64,000 bases of DNA from Artocarpus heterophyllus (Eukaryota; Streptophyta; Magnoliopsida; Rosales; Moraceae): positions 1,471,530 to 1,535,529 of the forward strand of contig CM046332.1 of the NCBI GenBank assembly GCA_025403435.1, read 5' to 3'. Positions 1 through 9,900 of the stretch are shown here, in pieces. The notes beneath the pieces are model-generated. The model did not search any database. It was not told the origin of the DNA and saw only the letters and a program-made list of their open reading frames with translations. Position 1 is the first letter of the stretch, and every line of letters begins with the position of its first letter. The translations under genes and the position numbers were made by a program.

Positions 1-2490
1 ATAGGATTGATATGATCAATTTGTTTTGTTTATATAGTCACGCCTTCATGACTACTCTTTAGAATCAAAACAATAATTTTATTCAACGAAAATAGATAGA
101 CCATAATAAGTCCAAACAAACAATGAATAAAAAAAATCCAAAGAAATAATAAAATTTTTATTTTATTGCATACAAAATAGTGTGATTTAGATACAACCAA
201 TTTATTACAATAAATAATCAACCACACTCTTGGATTCTATTTAAAATCATGGAATTTTATATGTATGAGATACAAATGATTTCAGGGGCTACAAAAAGAA
301 GTTTTATTAGAGATACCTATTCAACTCCCTTTTTTTTTTTTTTTTTTTTGAGGGGCGTATTCAAAGTTGTCAAATCACCCTTTACCACTAAAGTTGGATT
401 TACTCGTATTGCGATTGATCTTTCACAAAAAAAAAAAAAAAAAAAAAAAATCTCCCCAAAGCTTAAAAGCTTTAAAATTTTTAACCATCAGATGATGCTT
501 AATGTTTGTTTAAGAAAACGGTTAAAACTATCTTTTAGTTTAAAATTTGTGAAAGAAAGCATTATAACAAAAACAGTTTCAACCATATTGCAATACACAA
601 AATACGAATCTAAATTTGAAGAGAGGATGACCATCATAGATTTAGATCTATGTAGAATTTATTCCAAAACTTCTGAAATGATTAAAAAAAAATCTGAAAA
701 CGATCTTTAGGATATCTCTCTTTGGCGAGAAAGAATTCTAGCAAAGAGATGACGAAATAGCAATATGATCATTATTTAGATCATGCGTTTTAATTAGGGA
801 AAAAATCTATTGGAAATAAAAAAGCATATAGCCATGCACCATGTAATATAAGAAGCCATAATCTGGAAAGATATTGTTGGAGGTATTAGCTTTTATCCTA
901 TAAACGGACTTGGATTTTCAAGCTATGCATTAATTGGTTGGAGAAAATTCCGCAAAAAAATAATAAAACTAATTCCTAACTTAAAACCAATTTTCTGAAA
1001 GCATAATTAAGAATTGTTGCACTAATTAGGATAGCATAATACCCACACGGATATTAAACGACGATTAAATACCGTCGTCAAATTTCAAGCACATACAACA
1101 ACTCTCAATATAATGATACTTTTTTTTTTATTCTCTTTAATGTTGTTGATTCTACAATTTCTATGACATAGTTCAACATTGTTCCCTTTATTAAAGAGAG
1201 AGTAATAATATCTGCTACTTGTTTGAAATCTCGTATAAAAAAAAAAAAAAACCTTCAAATATTAGTACCGTGGTGATAGTAATCATGTATAAATTTCATT
1301 TCAAAAGTAGGGTATATTGATTCCATATTCTATTAACGTTCTCTGGAGACAATATATGATGTTAGGGTTAGAAGAGATATGTTGATTGCGTCTAACTCAA
1401 TGTTTTATGTTTTTATGTTCCCTTGTTGGGTTTTGCTTGTCCGGTAAGTTGTTGAATTGTTCTAGCTTGTGCACATTCTTGGCATAATTTTAAATTGCAC
1501 ATTTTCATTATGTATTTTTATTTTGGACAGATTTTATTGACTTTTGAATTTTGGGCGTAATGTGCTTTTTGAATTTCAAAATATGACATCATTTCGCACT
1601 AGAGCCGTAAGAGCTAACAAATCAATCATACTGCACGTTTTTAGACAGAAATTAACATGTAAAATGCGTGTCTAGAACAAAAGAAGGCAGTGTTGTAAAA
1701 GGTACAAAAGAAAAAGGAAAAATAAGAGGTTCGAGGAGTCTTCTCTTTAATCTTGCGACGGGGCATGCGAGGCCCTCCCAATCGCGGAAGGACACTCTTG
1801 GTGACCAAGGATTGACCCCCTGCACATATGTAATCTACCTCCGCATGATTTAGTTCCCCCTTTTCCATCTTTACAACATCTAGGGCATTTGGGAGAAGGA
1901 TTGGAAGAATGGAACTCATAATTTGAACTTGGAGAGACTTGGAACTCTTCTCTTAAATACCCCAATCGTCTCTAACCTTTCCCTGAAACTCTTCCACCTC
2001 CCCGTAAGATCTAATTGAATGTACAGTTTATCTAAATGTTAGGTTTTTCTTTCTTTTTTTTTTTTAATTAAGCATAAGAGAAAAACTAATTAGTAGGAAT
2101 TAAACTTTTTAAGGATTTTGACTTCTATTTTAAAATGTCAACATAATAATTGAAAAAACCCAATATTTTTATAAGTTGGTGTTGGTGTTTATCTTTTGAT
2201 GATGTAGAACTTGAGTTTCTTTTACCCTTTACATGTCTTTGCAAGATGGTACTCTCTTTGAAGTTGTCAATTTTGTATTAGATGGATTGAGTCGCTCGTT
2301 TAAGCTTGTTAATTATTAAACTCTGATACCATAAAAAATTAGACCTTCTAACGATTTGGGAAAATCATAGGTTTGAGAGGGTTAATTAAAATTAGCAGCA
2401 GAAATTAAGTAAATGTAGCAAATAACAGTTTTAGTATAAAATCAAATTTATACATGAATAAAATATCAAAACTACTGCTTCTGTTACTTT
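1..2490. other. AT-rich non-coding sequence, no supported gene
   Basis: The stretch is AT-rich with long homopolymers: T runs near 331-349, A runs near 427-450 and 1236-1251. Open frames here are short, run through the homopolymers or overlap on both strands, and resemble no family I know. A somewhat GC-richer patch at about 1740-1990 lies between AT-rich flanks and could be the remains of a gene or repeat, but I cannot assign it. No LTR end, inverted repeat or tRNA was recognised. Confidence 0.6.
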
Positions 2491-2523
2491 TACCTCCCGA
2501 TTGCAGATCTGCTTATCTTTTTT

Positions 2524-2531
<8 letters not shown>

Positions 2532-2571
<40 letters not shown>
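2532..2571. repeat. 40-nt poly-T run
   Basis: An uninterrupted run of 40 T is followed by a CT-rich, non-repetitive stretch. Read on the minus strand it is a 40-nt poly-A that would follow the sequence at 2572-2815, the layout left by a poly-A retroposition. It could equally be a simple homopolymer expansion. Confidence 0.9.
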
Positions 2572-2815
2572 CTGGTCTATCGTGTTAGTTTCACCCGCAC
2601 TCTCTATTATCCATCGTTTCTCTCTCTCCTCCTCTCCACAATGGCAGCCAACCTTCCTTTTTCAGTGGCAACTTCGTTGTTGTCGTCTAGTTAATGCCGA
2701 AGAAAAAACTCGCTACAAGATCTGGAATTGCTATCCATGGTGGACGATGGTTAGTTTGTGTCATGACTCTCTATTGGAAGGTTCCAGTGACGACGAAGGA
2801 ATCATTGTCAGATCA
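2572..2815. other. Unidentified sequence split by Gypsy element A (left part)
   Basis: Mixed-composition sequence between the poly-T and the LTR of element A. Its last five bases (GATCA) are the left copy of the target-site duplication; the other half of the pre-insertion locus resumes at 16423. A possible ATG at 2641 reads only 17 codons before TAA, so no gene is claimed. On the minus strand it ends in the poly-A at 2571-2532, which leaves a retroposed fragment possible. Confidence 0.45.
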
Positions 2816-3041
2816 TATAACGCCTCAAAATTTATTTAATGTTAATGTAATATAAATGATGAATTAGTGTGCCATAATTAATGTTTTAACATTAATTAGA
2901 TTATTTGGTTGGATTTTGAATTTTTGGTTTTTTTTTTTAATTTGATGAATCCAAATGATTTCTTATTGTTTTAAATTGATGTTTTCAGTTTTAAGACACA
3001 ACAATTTGCAAAATGTTAAAAATAGTCCGTTTTACAAAACT

Positions 3042-3098
3042 GTGGGCGGCACATGGTTTTCGTACAGTAAAATCGCCCACCGTTTTTCTCTATTTATT
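3042..3098 (+). promoter_or_regulatory. LTR core promoter: inverted repeat plus TATA box
   Basis: GTGGGCGG (3042-3049) and CGCCCAC (3074-3080) form an inverted repeat about 25 bp apart. A TATA-like CTATTTATT (3090-3098) follows, then a long CTCTCT-rich stretch that looks like a transcribed leader. The arrangement recurs in both LTRs of the minus-strand copy (TATA near 47021-47029 and 53893-53901). Element C has AATATATAG at the matching place (34026-34034, 42758-42766). Promoter function is inferred from position and conservation. Confidence 0.6.
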
Positions 3099-3664
3099 CC
3101 CTTTCTCTCCCTCTCTCTCTCTTCACTCTCTCAGCTCACTCACTCTCCTCTCTCCCGTGAGACTCTCTCTCGGTTTCCTCTCCTCTCTCTCAAATTTTCT
3201 CTCAAAATTTTGAATCAAATTCGAATCCAAGCTTCGGGTTAGCAAGGAGGAAGCTCGGGGACGTGATTTAGCAACCAAGAACGCGGATTAAAGCTTCGAT
3301 TCGAGGTTAGTTTTGAAATTTCTAAACTTTTTTCAAAATTTTCAATTTTGTGCATTTTTGAAATCTAGGTTTGTTTAAGCTTAGAAAACCTTGGATTTGA
3401 GTTAAATGAACTTAGAGCACCTAAAATCTAAGCTTAGATTGAAGAAAAACGGATTGAATTCAAGATTTTTCATTTTTCTCTCTATTTTCTCATTTTTGAA
3501 TTTTTGAGTTTAAATCTTGTTTAAATGAGTCCAAATGTGTTCTAGCATGTTTTTCTATCAACTATGATTATTTTCTATGCCTGGGATTTGAGAAAAACAG
3601 GTTAGAATCAAGATTTGTGTTTTGGGGATCGAGAAACCCGTGGCTAGATTTCCAGGTTTTCCCA

Positions 3665-3815
3665 ATTCGGCAAGCCGAACTACATGTTCGGCAGGCCGAA
3701 ATAGGGATCGGCAGGCCGGTGTTCTTTCGTCCGGCAGGCCGAACCTGGGGAAATGACCTGCCGACCGGACCTGGCTTCCAACAGGCCGAAGCAGGGAGTC
3801 CGGCAGGCCGACCGA
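3665..3815 (+). repeat. Array of GC-rich inverted repeats (TTCGGCAGGCCGAA-like) in LTR
   Basis: About seven copies of a 14-bp motif close to TTCGGCAGGCCGAA occur in 150 bp. Each is a 6-bp inverted repeat with a 2-bp centre, set in otherwise AT-rich DNA. Copy number differs among related LTRs: about 2 in the 3' LTR of this element, 8 and 5 in the two LTRs of element B, and 6-8 decayed copies in the older LTRs. Function is unknown; hairpin formation in RNA or protein binding are both possible. Confidence 0.85.
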
Positions 3816-4995
3816 GGCATATAAAATTTTATGATTTTTACCCGTTTTCACTGTTTTGAACCCTGATTTAAATTCCAACCTTATAGAATGATTTTAAAGG
3901 TACAAATGGCACACTAGGACATCATGAAATGGTTTAATAACATAGAATGTCTCAAACTAGATATTGATCGACTTAGTTTGTATCTAGGATTGTTCGTGGT
4001 TTCGCGGAGCTAACGTATAGCGGACCGGGATTACGGTGTGGGGCACCGGCACGAGTATTGAGGTAGGACTTCTACCCCTTTTCTTTGGTAGCCTGGTTTT
4101 GAAATGATTTGGCTTTAAAAAGGATTTCTATTAAAGTGTTTTCAACAGTTGTTTGAAAAATGAATTTATCGGTTATATTTTAATATACCGTGAACTGAAA
4201 TTAACTTCATAATGAATGTAAATGACAACACTCGGTAATTGGGTTTGAATGATAGTGATATTAAACATATAGGCATGATGCCATATCAGAGATCGGGTCG
4301 TATAGCGATCGACCTTGGGGGCAGGTCCTAAAACCCAGTTGGGCCACTACGGTGGTGATATTATTATGGTTTGCCTAGGAAAAGAAACTGATATTTCTGG
4401 TTGTCCAAGTAAACTGTTCTGGGTAAGAATGGCTTTACTCAAATTTATTCATTTGTTTATTTATTTATTCATTTAAGGTTTCTTTTAAATGACTCTTGAA
4501 TAATGACCTGTTTCTTTAAATTAAATTATTTTATAAAACATAGTTCTACTGAGCCTTTCGCTCACGTTTTATTTGTTTTAAATTTTCCCCCCCTCTAGGT
4601 GGTTTTTTTTCATTTAGGTTTCGAGAGGACTCTTCGGACAGGACTCAGGAGCAGTAAAGGATTAGTAAATTTATTTGGATTATTTAAATCAAGGCTTGTA
4701 AGATTTTAACTTTATGTATATCTGGACTGTGATTGTATTTATGATATTGTCAGAACCATGTGTGTGCACAAGTTGTGGGTCTGTGGGACCCATATTCGTG
4801 GCTTTATTGTTTTAATTATTATTGTTTAATGTTTTTAAATTACTTAGTGTATATGAACTCTTTATAAAGTGTTTTAATGAACCCCACATTTTATACTTAA
4901 TTCAACCCCTTAAACTCTGGATTTTAATTAAATTCTCTTTTAATTAATTTAAATAATCCGTCACGTCACCTCCCGTACTCCGGGGCGTGACAGAA

Positions 4996-5007
4996 TGGTA
5001 TCAGAGC
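4996..5007 (+). other. Primer-binding site, initiator tRNA-Met
   Basis: TGGTATCAGAGC begins three bases after the 5' LTR and matches the complement of the 3' end of plant initiator tRNA-Met, the usual primer for minus-strand synthesis in plant LTR retrotransposons. The same site lies on the minus strand at 52028-52039 in element B. Confidence 0.95.
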
Positions 5008-5096
5008 TCAAGGTTGTGACCTTGGGAATTGTGCACACATAGGTTTGACAATAAAATACCTCTGACAGTCCAAATTTTGTTTTCAGAAGTGAGAGA

Positions 5097-6122
5097 ATGG
5101 CACCTAGACGTCGTTCGACTGCTGACGCCGAGTTCGGAAACGATGAGAGCATGATGAGGTCTATGTTTGCGACTTTTTGGCAGATGGCAGGCAGGGCTAG
5201 ACCGGGAGATTCTGATGTTGGTAGTCGGCATGCGTACTTTAAGGAATTCCGACGGGCGTCAGTTTCGACTTTTGATGGCAATGGGGATCCGCAGTTAGCA
5301 GAGTATTGGCTGGATTCAGTTTTGAAGCATTTGGATACCCTTGATGTGCCTGAGGAGTATCGTGTGGAGTTTGCTGCATATAAGCTCAAGGGTGGCGCTA
5401 ACACTTGGTGGAAACAGGCTAAGCATCTGGAGCGCGGTGGTGATATCAGTTGGGACAGGTTCGAGGAGCTGTTCTATGATCGATATTTTTCGCAGGGGTA
5501 TAGAGATCAGAAGGCAGCTGAGTTCTACAGGTTGCAGCAGAGTGATCTGTCAGTTCGGGAGTATGAGGCAAAGTTTAATGAGTTGGCTAGGTTTGCTCCA
5601 TCAGCTGTGGCATCGGAGCATGAAAAGTGTATTAAGTTTCAGGAAGGGCTCAAGGCTCCTATTCGGCGGCAGTTGGTTGCTCTACGGCTTAGGAGTTTCA
5701 GAGAGCTTGTGTCGTCGGCGATCTCCGTGGAGAATGATTATGTGCAGGATTGTGAGGACCGAGCCAAGGCTTTAGGAGGACCGTAGAGGAGTGGCAGGAA
5801 GAGCACCAGTAGTCGTCCAGCTCCGGGGAAAGGCAAGCAAGGTGGCGCGACCAGTGGTAGTAGCAGTTCGTCTGGCAGCGGGCGCAGCAATCCCTACAGC
5901 TTTCATTGTCATTTCTGTCAGCAGCCCGGACACATCAAGAGGATTTGCCCGATCAGGAGTACTCGTCTTGGATCTCAGACTGGGGAGGATGCCAGTCGTC
6001 AGTCTCAGTCTCAGCCTCAGACCCTACCTCTGCCTCCGCAGTACCTGCAGTTGTAGTATCCCCAGTTCTCTCCTCAGCAATTCTCATATCCAGCACGAGG
6101 GCAGCAGCCGCAGCATTTTTAG
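5097..6122 (+). pseudogene. gag: Gag of element A (capsid and zinc knuckle), broken
   Basis: Gag builds the cytoplasmic particle that packages element RNA. The frame opens MAPRRRSTADAEFG at 5097, 90 bp after the primer site, and the same start is seen in element B. A retrotransposon-gag domain covers roughly residues 60-215 (SWDRFEELFYDRYF and the following segment), then a Ser/Gly-rich linker and a CCHC zinc knuckle CHFCQQPGHIKRIC at 5907-5948 that keeps all metal ligands. In-frame TAG stops lie at 5784-5786, 6054-6056 and 6120-6122. Element B has CAG at the first two and TAG at the third. Protease follows in the same frame after the last stop, so gag and pol were probably one polyprotein. 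Confidence 0.92.
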
Positions 6123-6974
6123 CGCAGTGTTCCTCAGTATAGAGCGTCGAGTACAGGTAGTGTGCAGTCGTCTCCATCTCAGCAGCATCGGCCGAGTAAT
6201 CTAGGACCCAGCAATGTCGGTAGAGGGAAAGGAAAGGCGCCAGTGCAGGTTCATGCAATGGCATTTAGAGGATCAGATTCTCATGTTGGTAACGCGGTTG
6301 TCGATGGTATGATCTTGGTTTCTAGATCTTTAGCTCGTGTTTTATTCGATACCGGTGCCTCTCATTCTCTCATTTTGAGTTCTTTTGTACATGCCTTGGG
6401 ATTAGAGGTAGAAGAGTTTAATGAACCCCTAGTCATAACTTCTCCCTTGGGGCGGGTGTGTGTAAATTGTATGTGTAAATCCTGTAAAATAAAGATTGGG
6501 GATGAGATTTTGAAAAGTGATTTGATTATACTCCCCATGAGCTCCTATGATGTAATTCTAGGGATGGACTGGTTGTCCAGGTATAATACAGTTGTAGACT
6601 GCCAACTTAGAAAAGTGACCCTAGTGTCTGATAGGAGGACGGTGATCACTTACCAGGGTGGTGGTGATTGGTTAATGAGTGAGCGTCTCATGAAGTCGTG
6701 TCTAGGAGGGCGAAGGAATCTAGGTTGTTGTGCTTTTCTTGCCAATCTAGATTGCGAGCCCTATGTTTTGAGTGGCAGTGTAACGATTTCGGTGGTTGAT
6801 GAGTTCGAGGATGTCTTCCCCGACGAGTTGCTAGGATTACCACCGCATCGGGAGATTGAGTTTGGTATCGAGTTGTTTCCAGGGATATCATCGATTTCTA
6901 TGGCACTTTATCAGATGGCGCCGGCAGAAATGAAAGAATTGAGGAAGCAACTTCAGGAGCTTGTTGATAAAAGG
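6123..6974 (+). pseudogene. Aspartic protease and linker of element A
   Basis: Continues the gag frame. The pepsin-like active site is DTGA in [11 protein letters not shown] (DTGA at 6348-6359), and the flap/dimer region ends at ILGMDWL near 6561. The enzyme would cleave the Gag-Pol polyprotein. The segment has no stop, but at about 6970-6974 an extra A in the run after GATA shifts the frame relative to element B, where the matching stretch reads DKGYIQNS. This single-base insertion separates protease from RT. Confidence 0.9.
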
Positions 6975-8202
6975 GTATATTCGAAACAGCACATCTCCGT
7001 GGGGAGCACCAGTTTTGTTTGCTAAGAAGCATGATGGGACTCTCAGGTTGTGTGTGGATTATCGGCAGCTAAATCGTGTTACGGTGAAGAACAAGTATCC
7101 TTTGCCTAGAATTGATGAGTTGTTTGATCAGTTGGGAGGTTCACGGTACTTCTCGAAGATTGATTTGCGGTCAGGTTATCATCAACTCAGGATCAAGGAA
7201 GAGGATATTCCCAAGACAGCTTTCAGGACTCGGTATGGGCACTTTGAGTTTCTGGTTATGTCGTTTGGGTTGACGAATGCTCCGGCAGCTTTCATGGATT
7301 TGATGAACAGGATATTTAGGCCGTATCTGGATCAGTTCATGATCGTGTTCATCGATGATATTCTTGTGTATTCTAAGACTTGGGAGGAGCATGAGCAGCA
7401 TCTCCGGATCGTGCTTCAGACTCTACGGGAGCACCAGTCGTATGCTAAGAGGGAAAAGTATGAGTTTTGGTTGACTGAGGTCAAGTTTCTGGGTCATGTT
7501 ATCTCGGAACATGGTATTTCTGTGGATCCGTCCAAAATTGAAACTATATTGGAATGGAAACGACCAAGGAATGTAGTGGAGATTCGTAGCTTCTTAGGTC
7601 TTGCTGGATATTACAAGAAATTTGTAAAGGATTTTTCGAAGATTGCAGCTCCGTTGACGAGATTGATCAAGAAAAATGTCAGGTTTGAGTGGAATGAAGA
7701 TTGTGAGCTTGCTTTTCAGGAATTGAAGAGCCGGTTGACTTCTGCTCCAGTGTTGGTTATTCCTAGCAGTGACGAGCCGTATGAGGTTTATGCCGATGTT
7801 TCAGGGCGCGGACTTGGATGCATGTTGATGCAGCATGGGCGTGTAGTTGCGTACGGATCGAGACAGCTACGACCTCACGAGCGGAATTATCCTACTCATG
7901 ATTTGGAGCTCGCGGCGGTGATTCACGCGCTGAAGATTTGGAGGTGTTACTTGTATGGAGCGTCATTTCAGGTCTTCTCTGATCACAAGAGTTTGAGGTA
8001 TCTGTTTACTCAGAGGGATCTTAATTTGAGGCAGCGTAGATGGGTAGAGTATATGGAGGATTATGATTTTGCGTTGCAGTATCATCCCGGGAAAGCTAAT
8101 GTGGTCGCAGATGCGCTTAGTAGGAAGTCTTTAGGGATTCTCGCTTGTTTGGCTTTTGAGGACTGGAACAGGGATGCGACAGTGAGCGAGTTTAGACTAT
8201 AG
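6975..8202 (+). pseudogene. Reverse transcriptase and RNase H of element A
   Basis: After the frameshift the reading is clear from the RT fingers ([20 protein letters not shown]) through the palm to the catalytic FIDD at 7348-7359, the Gypsy form of the YxDD box, then connection and RNase H. RNase H keeps its first Asp in YADVSG, a Glu in HDLELAAV, a SDHKSL motif and DALSRK at its end near 8130. The next codons hit TAG at 8200-8202, where element B has CGG. RT and RNase H would copy element RNA into DNA. The domain looks chemically intact, but the frameshift before it and stops on both sides make it unusable. Confidence 0.93.
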
Positions 8203-8782
8203 TATCATGAAGACTGTAATCGAGTTTCGGTGTATCATGTGGAAGCGACTCTAGCTCTTGTTCGGATGGTGAAGCAAAGTCAGTGGCAGGATCGACACTT
8301 GTAGGGGATTTGGTTGCGGATTCAAAACGGGGAGCAGTTCGAGGAATGGAGCGTGCATGCAGATGGGTCATTGTATTTTCGGGAGCGTCTTGCAGTTCCA
8401 GCTATCGCCGAAGTGACGAAAGCCATTTTGGACGAAGCTCATAAGTCTCAGTTCGCTATTCATCCGGGGAGCACCAAGATGTATCGCGATTTGAAGAGGC
8501 AGTATTGGTGGAGAGGCATGAAGAAAGATGTTCGAGAGTACGTGGCCAAGTGTTCGACGTGTCTTCAGGTGAAAGCCGAGCATCAGAAGCCTGCAAGTCA
8601 GCTTCAGCCGCTTCCTATTCCAGGGTGGAAATGGGAGCATGTGACGATGGATTTTCTCACAGGTTTACCGAAGACGGAGTAGCGGCATGATGCAGTTTGG
8701 GTTGTGGTCTATAGGTTGATGAAATAGGCGCATTTCATTCCGTTTAGGTCGACGTGTTCTAGGAAGGTTCTCGGAGAGTTAT
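8203..8782 (+). pseudogene. Integrase N-terminal part of element A, cut by solo LTR
   Basis: Same frame as the RT. An HHCC zinc domain is visible: H in AHKSQFAIHPG near 8440-8470, YWWRGMKKDV, and the Cys pair in KCSTCLQVK near 8548-8575. It leads into the catalytic core start VTMDFLTGLP (first Asp near 8648). Stops: TAG at 8302-8304 (also stopped in elements B and C), TAG at 8680-8682 (CAG in B) and TAG at 8725-8727 (TCG in B). The frame then breaks at 8782, where the solo LTR begins; the rest resumes at 13980. Confidence 0.92.
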
Positions 8783-8973
8783 TGTAACACTCGAGATTTT
8801 TAATGCATTAAAAAATGCATTAAGTTAAGGATTATATTAAGATAAAGTACAATTAAAGGAAAATACTGTATAATATTACAGAAAATTATACAGTATTAGA
8901 GCAAAGCAGTATAGAAATTAGACTGTTTAAGATCATGCAGTACAGAATTGGACTGTGTGGACCATAATTTTGT

Positions 8974-9085
8974 TTTATAAGAAAAGAAAAGAAAAAAAAA
9001 GAAAAAAAATCAGAAAATCTCACTCCACTCGGCACTTTCTCTCTCTACTTTCTCTCTCTAGATTCTCTCTCTCTCCTCAAATCTC
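8974..9085 (+). promoter_or_regulatory. Probable LTR promoter and CT-rich leader in the solo LTR
   Basis: TTTATAAGA (8974-8982) is about 190 bp from the LTR start and is followed by A-rich, then repeated CTCTCT tracts, the same order as in the promoter of element A. If this is the start region, almost 5 kb of the LTR lies downstream as R/U5, which is very long. Confidence 0.4.
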
Positions 9086-9114
9086 GTTCGAGATTTTGGC
9101 ATCCGTTTTCGACA

Positions 9115-9900
9115 CCTCCCACGCCAATGGAAAGCTCTCGACGAGCTGAGTCCAACGAGGTGCTGTGTCGCCCAAAACGCCGCCGGAGGAGGCCTTTGGG
9201 CGGCGGCGAAACCCATTTCTTTCCGACGAGATATGTTCACCATCCGACGTCCGATCGATGTGATTCTTGTTCTTACACGACCACCGTGATGAGAGGAACA
9301 AAACCCACCCTTGGTGGCAGCTCAACAACGGCCGGATTACTCTGCCCGCCTATCGCTGCCGTGCGCCACCGCCCCCACGGTGGAACTCCACCTTGCCGGA
9401 GGAGGTGGCCGACACCACCCCTCCCAATGAGTTCAGAGGATTAAGGGGAGTAAAACCCCTCGATCAATTGCACGGAAGGAGCCCGTTTCGCCGGAGAATG
9501 GCCATCGCCGCCGTCAACCGCCACGGGAGCCTCGGTTTTTGCTCTTCCCAGCCACGTTTCTTCAAATTGGATGAGGGGAAATGCTCATAGGATGATGGGT
9601 AGCAAAAGCCCTCAGCCAATTTTGGGTTTCCATCGCCGGAAAGCCATCATCGGAGCCTCCATTTTTGCCATCAATGTCGAGCTCCGACCAGCTATGTTAG
9701 AGGCAGAATTAGGTGAAATTGACCCTGCCATTGGACTCAGAAGGGTCGATTTAGGGGGGGTAGGCCCGAGCCCAGCTGCCAACGGACCCCGATTGACGCC
9801 GATCAACGGCGGTCAAAGTCGGTCAACGACCGGTCAACGGCCGATCAACGCGACTTTGGATTTTTGTGATCCGGACCTCCGATCGAAGATCTGAGACCGC
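9115..9900. other. GC-rich island inside the solo LTR with W-box cluster
   Basis: About 0.8 kb is rich in CCGCC/GGCGG and GACC/GGTC words, in contrast to the AT-rich sequence on both sides. Open frames exist on both strands but overlap and resemble no protein family, so I do not call a gene. GGTCAA occurs at 9811, 9821 and 9832, so the minus strand carries three TTGACC W-box cores at 10-11-bp spacing; a plus-strand TTGAC lies at 9793. It may be a transcribed leader, captured DNA or simply the family's U5. Confidence 0.55.

Larger units (their letters stand above)
2816..4992 (+). repeat. 5' LTR of Gypsy element A (2,177 bp)
   Basis: The LTR begins TATAACGCCTC, where the 3' LTR keeps the canonical TGTAACGCCCC, so the first dinucleotide has decayed from TG to TA. 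It ends CCGGGGCGTGACA. The order inside is: AT-rich U3, a short inverted repeat, a TATA-like box at 3090-3098, a CT-rich leader, the GC-rich inverted-repeat array at 3665-3815, and a conserved TACTGAGCCTTTCGCTCAC motif near 4547 that recurs in the other LTRs here. It is about 690 bp longer than the 3' LTR, which has internal deletions. Confidence 0.95.

Noticed and set aside
249..710. 153-codon frame near the window start
   Set aside because: It runs through long T and A homopolymers giving Phe and Lys runs, with no domain; a by-product of low-complexity DNA.
1641..1965. Overlapping frames on both strands at 1.7-1.9 kb
   Set aside because: Several frames overlap over the same GC-richer patch and none resembles a protein family.
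5040..5100. Possible 3' splice site (TTTGTTTTCAG) before the gag start
   Set aside because: A pyrimidine-rich tract plus AG is common by chance, no donor was identified, and gag starts cleanly at the ATG.
9127..9894. Several 80-107-codon frames in the GC-rich island
   Set aside because: They overlap on both strands, arise from GC-rich sequence with few stops and match nothing I recognise; they lie wholly inside a solo LTR.
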